A DNA stretch of 64,000 nucleotides from Limnomonas spitsbergensis (GCA_037349105.1 JAYJMM010000112.1:1674001-1738000); one strand, 5' to 3'; shown: positions 1 through 11,155, counted from the stretch's first letter. Notes: generated by a model not told the origin, from the sequence alone. Made by a program: numbers and translations.

Positions 1-59
1 TGCTCTCCGCAGGGTGCCGCCTAGAAGCCAATGAGAAGCTGCCTAAAAGCCCACATGAT

Positions 60-525
60 GCAGCGGCGCTCTCATCTGGGCACTGTCTAGAAGCTGTCTT
101 GATGCTGCCTAGAAGCTGCCCAGAAGCTGGCTTTAACCCCACCTGATGCAACAGCGCTATTAGTAAGGCGCTGATATGCGCGGTGCTCGCCCCGTCCTTG
201 CTGTGAGACAGCAGGGCGCTGACTAGAAACTGGCTAAAAGCTGCCTAGAAGCTGACAAATCCTCACCTGGTGCAGCAGCGCTCTTAGGAGGGCGCTGATG
301 TGCACAGTGCTCCTCCCGTCCTTGCTGTGAGACAACAGGGCGCTGGCTAGAAACTGGCTAGAAGCTGCCTAGAAGCTGACTATCCTCACCTGGTGCAGCA
401 GCGCTCTGATGAGGGCGCTGATGTGCACGGTGCTCCTCCTGTCCTTGCTGTGAGACAGCAGGGCGCTGGCAAGAAGCTGACTAGAAGCTGACTAGAAGCT
501 GACTAAAAACTGGCCAATCCTCACC
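60..525 (-). repeat. tandem copies of exon end plus splice donor
   Basis: Three diverged copies of the 3' part of exon 4 follow it, ending at 390, 267 and 143. Each encodes the peptide ALLSHSKDG...ALLxALLHQ and each ends CAG|GTGRGG, a consensus donor. A fourth, badly decayed copy lies near 60-100. The spacers are short repeats of CTAGAAGCTG. The copies at 390 and 267 start just after an AG but are 76 nt long, so including them would shift the frame. A diverged copy of the exon start (AVLKLMD against AMLKLME) lies near 800-820. Confidence 0.7.
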
Positions 526-3515
526 TGGTGCAACAGCGCTCTTAGGAGGGCGCTCACGTGAGCGGTACTTGTACCATCCTTGCTGTGGGATAGCAGATAG
601 CAGTACATCTCGAGGTACATGAGCCGCTGCTCCATAAGCTTGAGCATCGCCGAGCGTCCCTGGCCAGCCAAGGCAGGGGGGGGAATGGAGCGGGATTTAG
701 AGTGAAGAGTTCAGAATCGGGGTTCATCAGCATCAGCAGCCTGGATAAGCCACAGCCAGCAGAGGCAGGGGATTGACTGTTTAGGCTTGAGTGTGCTGGG
801 TCCATAAGCTTCAGCACCGCGGATCAGCCTTACCCTTGTAAGGCGGGTCAGGCAAGTTGTGTTATGTTTTCATGATTTTCAGGGTACTGAAATATCAAAC
901 ATGCCGTTTTGAACCGCGCCGAGCAGGATGCAGCACATTACCACCACAGCCCCTGAATAGGTGGATGCCTGAATGGGTGACTACTGGGTGTAGTCACAAA
1001 GTTAACGCAACTATTTTAACCCCTTTACAAAAGGGCCAGGCAGAGCAAACCGAGAGGAAACCACAGAGGGAACCAAAACATAACCCCTGTAGTACCCACA
1101 ATAGTAACTACTGTAGTACATATTGTAGTTCCCACTGTAGCACCCACTGTAGCACCTACTGTAGCACTTACTGTAGTACCTACCGCTGGGTCCTCTGCCA
1201 CCAGTTTCAGGATCTTGGCCGCGTAGCCGCGCATAATGTCCGCGCCGCTCTCCAGCTGCGCATGCAGCACCGCCGCCGCGTTGCTGCCCGACACGCTCTT
1301 TGCGCGGATGACCTGCTCCCGGCACTCCACATTCACGCACACCGCAGTGAGGATGCCTGTGCAGCCCAGGTGGAAGCTTGGGGTTGGGTTTTAAGTTGAA
1401 GGTTTAGGGTTCAGGGTTACAGTTTAGGGTCTGTCCCCTCATGCACTCCGCAGTGAGGATGACCTGCTCCCGGCACTCCACGTTCACGCAGACCGTGATA
1501 AGGATGCCTGTGCAGCCAGGCAGATCAGTTTAGAACGGTGCATACCCGCTGGGCCCTGCTTAAAGCTCAGCCGCGTGGGGCTGGTAGGGAAGCAGCCTGG
1601 CAGGTCAGTGCTTACTGAAGTGCGTTTCACACACCAACTTGGGTGAGCAGTTGGGCAGTGGGCAGCCACCGCCCATGGGGCTTTTGACGCAATCCGCTTT
1701 ACGGCCGTGGGCCGTAATGTAGCCGAATCGTAGCTAAATAAACATGATTATGATGCAGACCGTGTCCCCTACTCTCCCACAGGCATCCTCACTGCAGACT
1801 GGCAGAGTGCATGAGGGGACAAACCCTCAACCTTAACCCTAGCCTGCAGAGTGCAGTGGGAATGCCTGGGGGACCAAGGCAGCAGCTCATGGGTCAACAG
1901 GGTGGGCCTCTCCCCTGCATGGGACAGCGTAGTGCCATGCACGAGTGGATGAGTGCCATGCGCATGGGGTGGCGATGTGCCCATGCGTATGGGGTAGTAA
2001 AACCAACATGGTACTGCATTCAGTGTTGTTTTAATACGGTGTTTCAGCTTCAGTTCAGCTACATCAAAGCATACGGCTGTGGGGATCTGGGATGGCCAAA
2101 CCTGCGGCTTGGAGGCTCGGACCACTGGCCATTGGCCAGAAAAGGGTTGGGACTGGCACAGATGGTTGGGATGGGCCCACAGGTAGCTGCCTAGCCGCTT
2201 TCGAAAGGTGATCAGGTGCATACTAAATAACTGGAACCTGTGCTCAGGCTGCAAGGATGCAGCATGACTGTGCATCATGCTTACTCATGAAAATTGCATT
2301 CTGCCCCCATGCTGACTGCATGTTTCCCCCCATGCAAACCGCATGCGTGCCCCCATACAGAGTGCTTGTGTGCCCCCACACAGACCGCATAAATCGACCC
2401 ATGCAAGCCATCAGCGTCCCCCCATGCGCCCCCACCCCCCATGCAGACCGCTTGCGTGCCCCCATGCAGAATGCATCCCTCACCTGCGCAACACGACTTG
2501 TCGACCGGCGTCGTGTCTGACGCATCGATTATGGTGAGGCACACGCCGGCGATATTATTGCTAGAGAGCTCTGCCAGCCGGTCCTCGCCGCCGAGGGCAT
2601 GGTACCAGAGCAGGAACGCGGCAGATTGCTGGGCGGGGGAGGCGGAGGGGAGAGTGGCGGGTGGCCACGTCAGCGGCAGCAACTACCAAGTTTCGTGCCC
2701 TCGCATGTAAGCCTTATGCCTGCCTAGCCGTCAAGATCATGATGCCCTGTGAAAAGGAGTGCTATTACTCTAAATGCCTATTCCTCACTCCTCACTGGTA
2801 AGAAGGCTGCACTAGCGGCAGAATGCCGTGGAGTCATGAGCCAGGGATCATTGTCAAGGCATGAGCCCAAAATCAGGATATGCCCGCCTTGACAGGACAG
2901 ATTTAACAGTGGCGATGTGCTATCGATCAGAATACGCATGGAGCATGACCCAAGGCACATTATATCATTTGTGTCTTGGTCACGCTTGACCCAGCACATG
3001 GCGTCATGGCTGCATGGGCAGCAGGCTATTGACGATGTCCCTTGCCATGGAGCATGGACTCATGGTGCTTGCGAACATCCACGTCATAACATCTGTCATG
3101 GTCACAGTGGACCCCGCACATGGCTGCATGGCTAGCAGTCAGGCAGGCAGGTTGGTACCAGTGGAACCAGCATGGTCGCATGACAGGCAGGCTGATCACA
3201 TTGGCTGCATGGCTAGCAGGCAGGTTCGTCACAGTGGACCCGGCATGGCTGCATGGCAGGCAGGTAACCTACCCGACCTAGGACACCCGAGTTCGTTTTC
3301 TGCGCAGGGTAAAACCGGGGGGGGGGGGATGATAACGTGATAGTGAACTTGGCATGCAAAGGGTTGCAGGAGAAAAATAGCGCCTGATGTCGTAATAAAT
3401 GCCGTCGACGCACCAAACATGAGACCAGCTGCGCGATATCGTCCTTGATTTCGCTGGTGCTCTCCTGGTAAACGACGCTGTGTTTGTGTCGCTCCTCCGC
3501 TGCTGCTGTTGCCAT
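525..3515 (-). CDS. armadillo-like helical repeat protein, 5' part of gene (four exons seen)
   Basis: Exons in transcript order are 3515-3414 (ATG start), 2628-2484, 1356-1184 and 659-525. Donors read GTGCGT, GTGAGG, GTAGGT and GTGAGG; every acceptor is AG. The phases fit at each join: exon 2 leaves one base and exon 3 supplies two, giving one Gly codon, and the other joins are phase 0. The N-terminus reads MATAAAEERHKHSVVYQEST. Exons 2 and 3 encode amphipathic helices (SAAFLLWYHALGG, ILTAVCVNVECREQVIRAK, MRGYAAKILKLVAEDP) like armadillo/HEAT repeats, and exon 4 begins GRSAMLKLMEQRL. The C-terminus lies left of the window, so the gene is partial. The armadillo assignment is by helix pattern only; the partner or pathway is unknown. 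The model rests on splice signals and phase, not on transcripts. Confidence 0.6.
1085..1183 (-). repeat. 12-bp minisatellite made of splice-donor sites
   Basis: Directly after exon 3 (end at 1184) the minus strand carries about eight 12-bp units of the type GTAGGTACTACA. Most units begin GTRRGT, a donor consensus. The unit is a multiple of three and the frame stays open (VGTT, VSAT, VGAT...), so use of any later unit as donor would add four residues per unit without a frameshift. Confidence 0.65.
1440..1512 (-). pseudogene. partial second copy of armadillo exon 3
   Basis: The minus strand has acceptor GCTGCACAG followed by a diverged copy of the first 15 or so codons of exon 3 (ILITVCVNVECREQVI), then unrelated sequence and a stop. 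It lies in the intron upstream of exon 3. Use of this acceptor would truncate the protein, so it is probably a decayed duplicate. Confidence 0.5.
2285..2480. repeat. intronic minisatellite, about 24-bp unit
   Basis: Degenerate units of the type CCCCCATGCAGACCGCATGCGT start right after the donor of armadillo exon 2 and fill the first 200 bases of the intron. The unit does not obviously contain exon sequence. Confidence 0.6.
3110..3275. repeat. imperfect tandem repeat
   Basis: Repeats of GGCTGCATGGCTAGCAGGCAGG with variable spacers (GTCACAGTGGACCC) lie in intron 1 of the armadillo-like gene. Apart from this array, 2690-3410 holds no exon I can support. Confidence 0.5.
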
Positions 3516-3852
3516 TCAGCCTCTACGAAGATGGACAAGATGTTGCTCTGACAGCGTCTACGCATCCATGATCGACCCGACAAGGTATGAACAAGATTAA
3601 AAATCTCGTTTATTTATGAACGATACAGATCTGATTGCGTCGCAGGACGAGAGTGTACTTGACTTGGCTGTTTGGCTTAGAACTATAAAAGAGCAGTTGG
3701 AGAACGCGAGTTTCAGTTGGACCCACCCGAGTTGAGTTGGACCCAGATGTTCGGCATTGGCTGACTCCGTACCAAATGGCCACTGCAAATGCACTAAGAA
3801 TTATCCGACTGCGGGATGGCGGTGCCTGCCTACGTACACATGAAAACACACT

Positions 3853-4062
3853 CCCTTGTTCTATGAATGGGGCTTGTTTCTACACGGCTATGGGTATTGA
3901 GCTCGGTATTGAGTCTCCCCCCCACGTCACTGTTCTGTGGTGGTGATTTGGTCGCTTGCCCAGAGGGGTCACTGGCTCTCGATGGCTTGCTGTCCTAGCA
4001 TATCTAGTGCTCGTACCGGTTTATGTCACATGTCCCTAGCATCAAATATGCTGCCCTGCCCA
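3853..4062 (+). repeat. dispersed repeat R1, copy a (diverged)
   Basis: This copy shares with five other places in the window the ordered blocks TGGGGCTT...ATGGG, GTGGTTG/GTGGTGA, GCTTGCCCAGRGGGGTCACTGG, TACCGGTTTA and CATGTCCC...GCATCAAAT. The other copies lie near 14781, 32883, 42510, 55489 and 60549. It has no coding capacity; a SINE-like or retroelement 3'-end origin is possible. Confidence 0.55.
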
Positions 4063-4269
4063 GCCTTTACTGGCCTGCAAAAAGGTACCTGCTCAGGCGG
4101 GGTAAATGGAATTCGATTCTCCCAGCCCCACGCTTCACTCCTAGGTTACGCAACATCCTAGACCCTTCAGGAAGGTTGGCATACACCATCCTAATCCCTT
4201 TCTGCAATGGAAGGTCATTCCGAGCCACCGTGGCGTCTGTTGATTATGAATCGTTCGGCCACAGCTAAT

Positions 4270-4274
4270 TTACA
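4270..4274 (-). terminator. TGTAA polyadenylation signal
   Basis: TGTAA on the minus strand lies about 140 nt after the proposed stop codon at 4414-4416. TGTAA is the usual chlorophyte poly(A) signal. Another TGTAA lies at 5599-5603, after an alternative stop at 5670. Confidence 0.4.
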
Positions 4275-4413
4275 GCAGATTTTTGTAGCAACGAAGGCAT
4301 AGATGATAACAGGAGATGATAACTCGCTCCAAAATCTAGTGAGACAAACCAGGGGGGTCCATGCAAGGAATCAAACAAAACATAAAAGAAGTCTCAGAAA
4401 GGAAACTGGTGAG

Positions 4414-6819
4414 TCATGGGGCGAAACAACATAAAGAGCGATCATACAGGGATCCTGAAGCATTGAAGGGAGATAAGCGACAGCGCTTCACTCGGGATTC
4501 ATTTACTTCGTGGCCAAGCCTGAACAGAATCGCATCAAATTCATAGGGGACACCAATACACCACCGGTCAAGCAGTTCAGCAGCTCGACTCCAAAACCAA
4601 CAGCAAAAGCTGTCCAGAGCTGCAATGACCAGCCCATATTGTACCGACGCCAATGAAAAAACAGGCTTAATCAAACTGGAAACAGATGCATGAACAGCAT
4701 GTGAACTCATGCTGAAGAGTCTGGTCGAGATATCCTTGAGCATCACAGAGTAAAAGAACAATTGCGACCTCAACTCACAAAAGCAGTGCCATGGGCAAAC
4801 AAAAGTAGCCCACCACCACCCTTCGCTCTACGCAAGAGCGACCATGGTGACATGTTACTCGAAATAAAAGTGGTAGACATGAGACCAGGACCTCTCTTGC
4901 GAGAACAGTCTCCAAAGGGTGCACTAAGCATCACCCAGGTACGTTATATGGCACAATCAACCGGGAATCTGCAAGACTGCAGATTTTCCCAGAAGAGAAT
5001 TAGGGATAAACATGATTATCCTGATAACAGTATAAACTTTCCTGAGGCGGTCAAAATGTACAAGCATGAGCAAGAAAAACTCCCGTAGGTCCAGACAGGA
5101 CCTTGATGAGACATTGGCTCTTCACTGTAAGACGTATAGGCCGTTCAAAAGCTGATGTTCCTATCAAATGAGACAAATCGGCGAGGCTGAACAACCATTC
5201 AGATGCAGAATGCAAGCTTCACAGCTCAAACAAACACATTGAAAAGTAGAAACCTGCAGGACTTGCAAGACACAATGTGTAAGCAAGAGATCTCAACTGT
5301 CTGAAGACATGTAACACCCCTCGTAATATGTTTTGATCCGTTGTCTGTTCTATCATCCCAATCAAATGCAAAATGAAATCCAATAATACTCTCCCTAGAA
5401 AGCAGGGAACAGTGATGTGCCAGGCAGGGTGATGTTGAGTAGGTGGAGGCCTGAATGCGGCACTGGGGGGTCCTTGGGGTGAAACTAATCCCATGCTAAA
5501 ATGCACAGTTTTCTTAGAAGACTGCGAGTGCTGACACACAAATAGAAGAAATAGTTGCAGGACAGGTTATATTATGGACAAAGGGGCCAATATATATTTA
5601 CACATGCTCGGACAGCTGAGGCTCTTGCGGCGGGGCGTTTTGAGTGAGCCAGCAGGGTCCCCCCTTCGTTTATGCCGCTGACACAGAGATAGGGATCAGG
5701 CTGGAGAAGCAGATCTTGGGCGCCACAGACATGTCGTTGGCAGATGCTTTTGTCAGGTCCTGGATGGCTTTAGCCATGAACGCTTTGGAGGGCAGAGGGA
5801 TCTCTGCTGGCTTGGGGCAACTGAAGAATCTAGGGCAGGCAGCCTCAGTAGCGTTAGACCTTCCCCTCGTAGACACGGGGCTCGTGTGACCTCCAGTTGA
5901 AGAGTGAACAGTGACGACGCGCGTAGCAGGGGCCCTGGGGGCAATGTCGCAGAAGATTCTGGCGGCACGTTGGCCACGTGGAAACGGCTCCACGGGAGAA
6001 CACTGTTTGCATGACCTGGGTGGAGAGCCGCAAGATGCTGCCTTGCCTCCCCTGTAAATGCAAGGTTGAGAAGCAGCGTGACAAACTGACAACGGGGATG
6101 CCAAGATGCTTGAAGAGGTGGATATCCGAAACACTGATTCCATCCCACAACGTGTTGATAAACTAGACGTCGGAAAGAAAGCAGAGGCTTAAATATAAGA
6201 TTGCGGTGCATTCTTGCCTGTTCGGAGGAGGCAACATGGCCTTGAAATAGGGCTTCAGCTCACGTCCAAAAATTCCGTCAACAGGCTTCTTCATCTTGCG
6301 TTCATTGCAGGCAAATATAAGATGATCAACAAGTTCAGGAGAGTCCCCTCTGAAGATTGAGTCCTGTGGGGAGGCAGCGGGCAAGGAACAAGAGGGAAGC
6401 TCAGATATTGATGAATATATCGGCTGTAATTAAATCACAACATTTCAGTCATCATAACTTACTTGCGCGTTAGGGGACATTTCGATGTCGGTTTGTAATG
6501 CTAAACAGTGCTGGTGGTGCAGATGGGATGGGTCAGGGCGGTTATTTGCGTCCTGAGCTTATGCTTTCAATGAAGTAGTTGTAATGGGAGTGCGCTAATG
6601 TAGGTTCGAGAACGAGAATCATGTACAGGGAGAGTGTCGGGTCATGTCATCAGGGTTCCCGTACACGTGGTGAATCAGAACCCGTAACCCGTCGATGACA
6701 AAATAAGTGCAGCTAGCAATTTAACTTACGTTGTAAAAACGATCGAAAGACATGTCGCTATATTTCAAAGTTAATCCTGGGGCGCCCTCCACAAAATTCG
6801 CGAAGTCGCCGGCGTCCAT
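4414..6819 (-). CDS. unrecognised multi-exon protein, probably helical
   Basis: Supported exons are 6819-6730 (ATG, 30 codons beginning MDAGDFANFVEGAPG, donor GTAAGT), 6363-about 6218 (DSIFRGDSPELVDHLIFACN; acceptor CCCCACAG), 5394-5223 (RVLLDFILHLIGMIEQTTDQ; acceptor TTTCTAG, donor GTGAAG), 5041-4962 (KVYTVIRIIMFIPNSLLGK) and a last exon from about 4773 to the stop at 4414 (FYSVMLKDISTRLF...ELLDRWCIGVPYEFD). Exon 3, 6162-6016, is open in all three frames. The phase-consistent reading (FVTLLLNLAFTGEARQHL) needs the GTGAGC donor inside exon 2; another frame (FINTLWDGISVSD) follows exon 2 without splicing but meets one TAG. The junction into the last exon is also unresolved. Codons are less GC-rich than in the neighbours. 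I do not recognise the family. It starts head-to-head with the CRM gene. Confidence 0.5.
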
Positions 6820-7035
6820 CCCTTCCGTGACAGGGCGACGGCTCCATGTGAAGGAGGATGTCACTCGCTCGTTTATAGATAAATTTTATATTCAGGCAAG
6901 TTGCGGCGGGCCAATATCTTCTGCATACCTCGAGGGCAGATGTCTGGCATGGAAACTGCTCGTGTAAATGGAAATCGTCCTTGCAGACCGACATGACATT
7001 CGTGTTTCTTTTTTATTCAGTCTCTGCAGCCACCC
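6820..7035. promoter_or_regulatory. short divergent promoter region
   Basis: Only 216 bp separate the ATG of the minus-strand gene (6819) from the ATG of the plus-strand CRM gene (7036), so both 5' UTRs and any shared promoter must fit here. I see no clear TATA box. The head-to-head layout is an inference from the two gene models; an upstream non-coding exon of the CRM gene ending before CAG at 7018-7020 cannot be excluded. Confidence 0.4.
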
Positions 7036-9990
7036 ATGGTAAGGGGACATCAGGCATGCAGGCTGCTACCTGTCTGCGCATCCTCTCCCAGCGGCGAGCA
7101 TGCGGCACCTGTGCCAGGCGCATTGTCCGAACGAGAGGTGGAACAGCTTTGGGAGGCTGCGCCCCGACCCTTGCTAAAATTGGGCAGCTCTGGAGCTCAG
7201 GAGACGCACTTCCGGTGAGGCTCTCCAACCTCAGTTCATCAACGCCTTGACTGGGCATTGCACTGTTTGCTACGGAGCTTCGACCACAATTCAGGACATG
7301 GAGTCCCACGGCTGTGGTGGACTGATGCAGGCAGACCTGTTGCATGGGCCATCAGACATGGGCTGGTCCAGATTGAATCCCTATTCGCCCTGTGGTGGCC
7401 ACCCAGCGGCCACCCAAAAGTGCTCTGGCGCACACAAATCTGCTGGGCTTGCACCTGAGACCTTCCTGCACCCTGCCGCTGACTGGGCGCAGGTCTATCC
7501 GGGAGATGCTGGAAACCCACATCCTGGTCAGAATTCAGCTCAATGGCGATCCGGCCGGTGCGCCGCAGCTGGGGGAGATGCTGGAGGCAGAGTGCAGCGC
7601 CCGGCTGGTGGAGGTCCGGGGGAAGAATATCCTGCTTGCGAAAGGTGAGGGGGGAGGGCATCCTGCTTGCGAAAAGTGAGGGGGGAGGGCATCCTGCTTG
7701 TGAAAAGTGAGGGGGGTGGGCATCCTGCTTGCGAAAGGTGAGGAGGGAGGGCATCCTGCTTGTGAAAAGTGAGGGGGGTGGGCATCTTGCTTGCGAAGGG
7801 TGTGGGGGGAGGGCATCCTGCTTGTGAAAATTGGGAGGGGAGGACATCCTGCTTATGAAAGGTGTGTGGGGGAGAGCTGGTCTGAGGACAGCCAGCTGCA
7901 GGTGGTTGCCAGGGTTGAGCCTGGCTGGTGGAAGTGTGCGGGACGATGCTTCTCCTTGCAAAATGTAGAGAGGGAAGGAGCTAACGAGCTTCCGAGTCTG
8001 ACTACGGAGGTCTCAATTCAGCGAGAATGGAGGAGGCTTTGGGGCATGTTTAGCCTGAGTCATGTGCTTGCTTCACCAAATCTTGAGCCTTTGTGACAAA
8101 GTCTTGGGCCTGCCTTACCAGAATCATGGGCCAGTATATACCCAGGTTTGTATATAAAAGGCTCACTAAAACCCGCAAGTTGTTTTGCCAGTTCATCAGT
8201 GGAACGTGGATTCCAAGGCATTTGAAACAAAGATGGCTGATATGCTTGCTCAAGTGAAAAGTTTTTATGTTTCCGTGCACCACACCACCGTGGGGGGCTC
8301 CCGGGCAGCGACCACAGGGCCGATCAGGCCCTTACTTTGACTGGCCAATGGACAGTGGCCCGAGCAGCAGGGCTTACTTCACCAGGCCAGCATGTCCTTA
8401 GGCAGTCATGTAGCCGACTTGTGGCTGAAATAAGCAGTGCGAAACCTGCCACACCTTAACCGCCCGCAGGGGACTTGCAGCGCATTGAGCTGCTTGCCTT
8501 TGCTGAGGAAGCGCTCAAGAAGATCCGGAGGTACCACGAGAAGAGAATGAAGAAGCCAGAGACCGAGGAACAGCGCGAGCGGAGAGAGGGCGCGGCGGGA
8601 GGAGCGAGCAGGCAGGGGGCAGGGGGCAACCGACAAGCGATGGGGGGCAACCGATCGGCGGTTGGAGGCAACCGGCAGGGAGCTCCCCGGTTACAAAGAG
8701 GTGGGTCAGAAGCCGGGGTAGGCTGTTTATTTTAGGTTGCCTCGGCCACACTACAGCTACATCATGTCCTATGACAGTGAGGGTTGGATGCAGCAAGCTA
8801 TACTCAGCTTGGGCCACGATCTAGGCTGGTCATGGTTTGTTGATTTGTGCCCAGTCGGCCCAGGTGGCCTGCCAATTGCCCAGGGTGCCAAGGGTGGTGG
8901 CCAAGGACAGCTGTTAACAAGTATACAGTTGAGATCCCCCCTCCACTGAAGGCAGGTAAAACGAACGTATAGGCCATGTGGGAGAATGGGGGAAAGAAAG
9001 CCACGCTCCGCGCCCTTCCATTTGGTAGCGTGGCAGCATTGAGGGAGGCAGCACTGGGCAGAGCTTGGGGCCAAACAATCTACATCCGTCCCTCTTTGTG
9101 TCACAAGAATTCCTGGTTCCATAGATTCCAAGTGCCCAGATTTGTTACAGCACTGGGCACAGCTGGGGGCCGAACAATCCGACCGTCCCCTTATGTGTCA
9201 CAAGGATGCCTGGCATAGATTCCAAGTGCCCAGATGTGTCACCCGAATGATCGCGTGGGCGCAGGTGATCGCGAGCGCGAGCAGCAGGCAGGCAAGATGC
9301 CCTCCGGACCGCGCATCGATGACCTGATCTCCAAGTCGATCACTAGGGGGCCTGCCACCAAGGACACCCTGATGACGGAGTGGGTGCGGCTGGCGGGACA
9401 AATACAGCAGCAGGAGACGGCAGGTGGGGGTGGGGGAGAGAAGAGGGGTGAGGGCCCTGGAAGAGAGGGCTGTCTGGCAGGTTTGTGCTGTTTGTTGTAC
9501 TGTCTCCGGAGTGGGTGCGGCTGGCGGGTCAAATACAGCAGCAGGAGACGGCAGGTGGGGGTGGGGGAGAGAAGAGGGGTGAGGGCCCTGGAAGTGAGGG
9601 CTGTCTGGCAGTTTTGTGTTGCTTTGTTGTACTGTCTCCATCTCGACTTTGGTTTTTGGAAATAAGCATATAGGGTGCCATGCTGTGTCATTGGTGTTAC
9701 ACCTCTGGGCCAGGGTTAATGACATTACACCTCTGGGCCAGGGTTCATGACATTACACCTCTGGGCCAGGGTTAATGGCATAACACCTCTGGGTCAGGGT
9801 GCTGTGCTGTGTGCAGCGCCGACTTGTGCACGACAAGCCTCGCCTCAGTATCTGAATTGTGTCTGCTGTCATCATCCCCCCTCCCCTCCTCTGCTTGTAA
9901 CGTACAGAGGAGACTGGAAAGGGCTACTCGCCATCACTGGCTAGCCCGTTGAAGAAGAAGAGCAAGGCACCCTGGAAAAAAGGCTCCTGA
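7036..9990 (+). CDS. CRM (YhbY-like) domain RNA-binding protein
   Basis: Five exons, 7036-7214, 7493-7644, 8470-8700, 9265-9423 and 9908-9990, splice in perfect phase to 267 codons ending in TGA. Donors are GTGAGG, GTGAGG, GTGGGT and GTGGGG; all acceptors are CAG. The ATG sits in GCCACCCATGG, a good Kozak context. Residues about 31-111 match the CRM fold: LSEREVEQLWEA, then PLLKLGSSGA (the GxxG-type loop), SIREMLETHILVRIQL, and LVEVRGKNILLAKG at the end. A basic helix (EEALKKIRRYHEKRMKKP), Gly/Arg/Asn-rich repeats and a Lys-rich tail (KKKSKAPWKKGS) follow. Single-CRM proteins act in ribosome assembly or organelle group II intron splicing. The first 30 residues could be an organelle targeting peptide. 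Introns 2 and 4 carry repeats that duplicate the splice donor. Confidence 0.8.
7622..7872 (+). repeat. 30-bp minisatellite duplicating exon end and splice donor
   Basis: Exon 2 of the CRM gene ends ATCCTGCTTGCGAAAG|GTGAGG. That stretch is repeated about eight times downstream as GGCATCCTGCTTGYGAAARGTGAGGGGGG with a period of 28-30 bp. Several units keep GTGAGG, so this is an array of candidate donors after the real one. Confidence 0.75.
9378..9640 (+). repeat. about 130-bp tandem duplication of exon 4 end and donor
   Basis: The last 45 bases of CRM exon 4 (GGAGTGGGTGCGGCTGGCGG... to CAGGAGACGGCAG) with the donor GTGGGGG and about 80 intron bases occur twice in tandem, at 9378-9507 and 9508-9640. 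The second copy lies wholly within intron 4. Confidence 0.7.
9688..9800 (-). repeat. tandem array of a dispersed motif (GGCCCAGAGGTGTAAC)
   Basis: Four units of about 29 bp, read on the minus strand as TGTCATTAACCCTGGCCCAGAGGTGTAAT with changes, lie in intron 4 of the CRM gene. The core occurs singly at 14957, 43101, 43487, 43821 and 62961. Confidence 0.6.
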
Positions 9991-11155
9991 GACAGGCATT
10001 ACACTCTGGCTCTGTCGACATTGAAGCAGGAGGGTGACTCAAGGGCCAGGCAGAAGGGTCCTCCAACGATGATATTTTTTGGCATATGGTCTCCAAGGCC
10101 CGGCAAAACAGTCCGGCTCTGGTGGAACCTTCAGAAGAGGGTGGAACCTGAGACTCGTCACTTACTCCAGCTCTGATACCCCCCGACCTGAGCGTGCAAC
10201 CAGCCTGACATGCCGCAGCACTTGCTCACATCATAGTCGATTAAATATGGCACCCACGGTTATAGCGGCTGGGTTAATTAGTATTGAGACGAAGTTGGGG
10301 TTTGCGGTTGGCAGTAGTGTTGCTATGGGCAGCACTGTTCAGTCCAGGACCAGGGGGTGGGACCAGGGGACAAAACATCCCACCCAAAACCGCAAATTTA
10401 CGCCCTGCCCCTGTCAAGTGATGAACTCATGACGTTTTCAGACATGAAATTCCATGAATGTCATGTACCGATTCATGTGCAACTTCGAGGATTCTCGCCT
10501 TGCATCTAGAAGAAAAGCTAAGAATGGAAGATCAGTGAAAAGCTGGGCCAATTTTAAAAAACGTGGCAAATCATGTAAGAGACTGACGGTGGTACAGCTA
10601 AACCAACAAAAAAACAAGTCCTTTGAAAACTAGGTAAAAGGGATTCAGCAAACTCCTGTCGTAGCCATGTTCGGCATCTAAAGAGAGAGCTTGCAAAGCG
10701 ACCTATTGCTACAGAAAGCTACTGTTCATCCAAGTGTGGGCTGAACAAATGATGTCTGGTAACATGTATGCTAACAGAGAAATCCTGCAGACCTAACCAA
10801 ATATCGGAAGCGCACATGCCTAATAAGACCCCACACGTCCAAGCAAGCCGCACAACAACTACCCCTACTTCCCCCCCTGATGTGCTTGAAGCAGTCCGGC
10901 ATCCCTCCTGCCTGGTTTCCTTTTATGTCGGAAGCTATCTGTCTGTCTAAGCACGGCTGCCTGTCAGGACCCTGCGGTCAGTCTACCTGGCCCAGCTGCC
11001 TGACTGGCAGGGCCAGCTGTCTGCCGCCGCGCCCTGGTGCTGGGTCGCTGGGTGGAACAGAAAGGTGCACCATGAGAGCCAATACTGGGCGCAAGACGCG
11101 GCATCCTCTCCTCTCCACACCCCTTGCCGCCCTATGTTTCCACACCCTTCGCACA
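9991..11155. other. intergenic, convergent 3' ends
   Basis: The stretch lies between the stops of two convergent genes. A TGTAA lies on the plus strand near 10573, about 580 nt after the CRM stop, and could be its poly(A) signal. No other structure was recognised. Confidence 0.4.

Noticed and set aside
5599..5603. TGTAA as the definite 3' end of the 6.8-kb gene
   Set aside because: It would fit an ORF ending at 5670, but convincing minus-strand exons continue to 4414; kept as a possible alternative end only.
5644..5889. Plus-strand ORF with ADTEIGIRLEKQIL...ALAMNALEG
   Set aside because: It looks protein-like, but the region has convincing minus-strand exons on both sides and no plus-strand splice signals.
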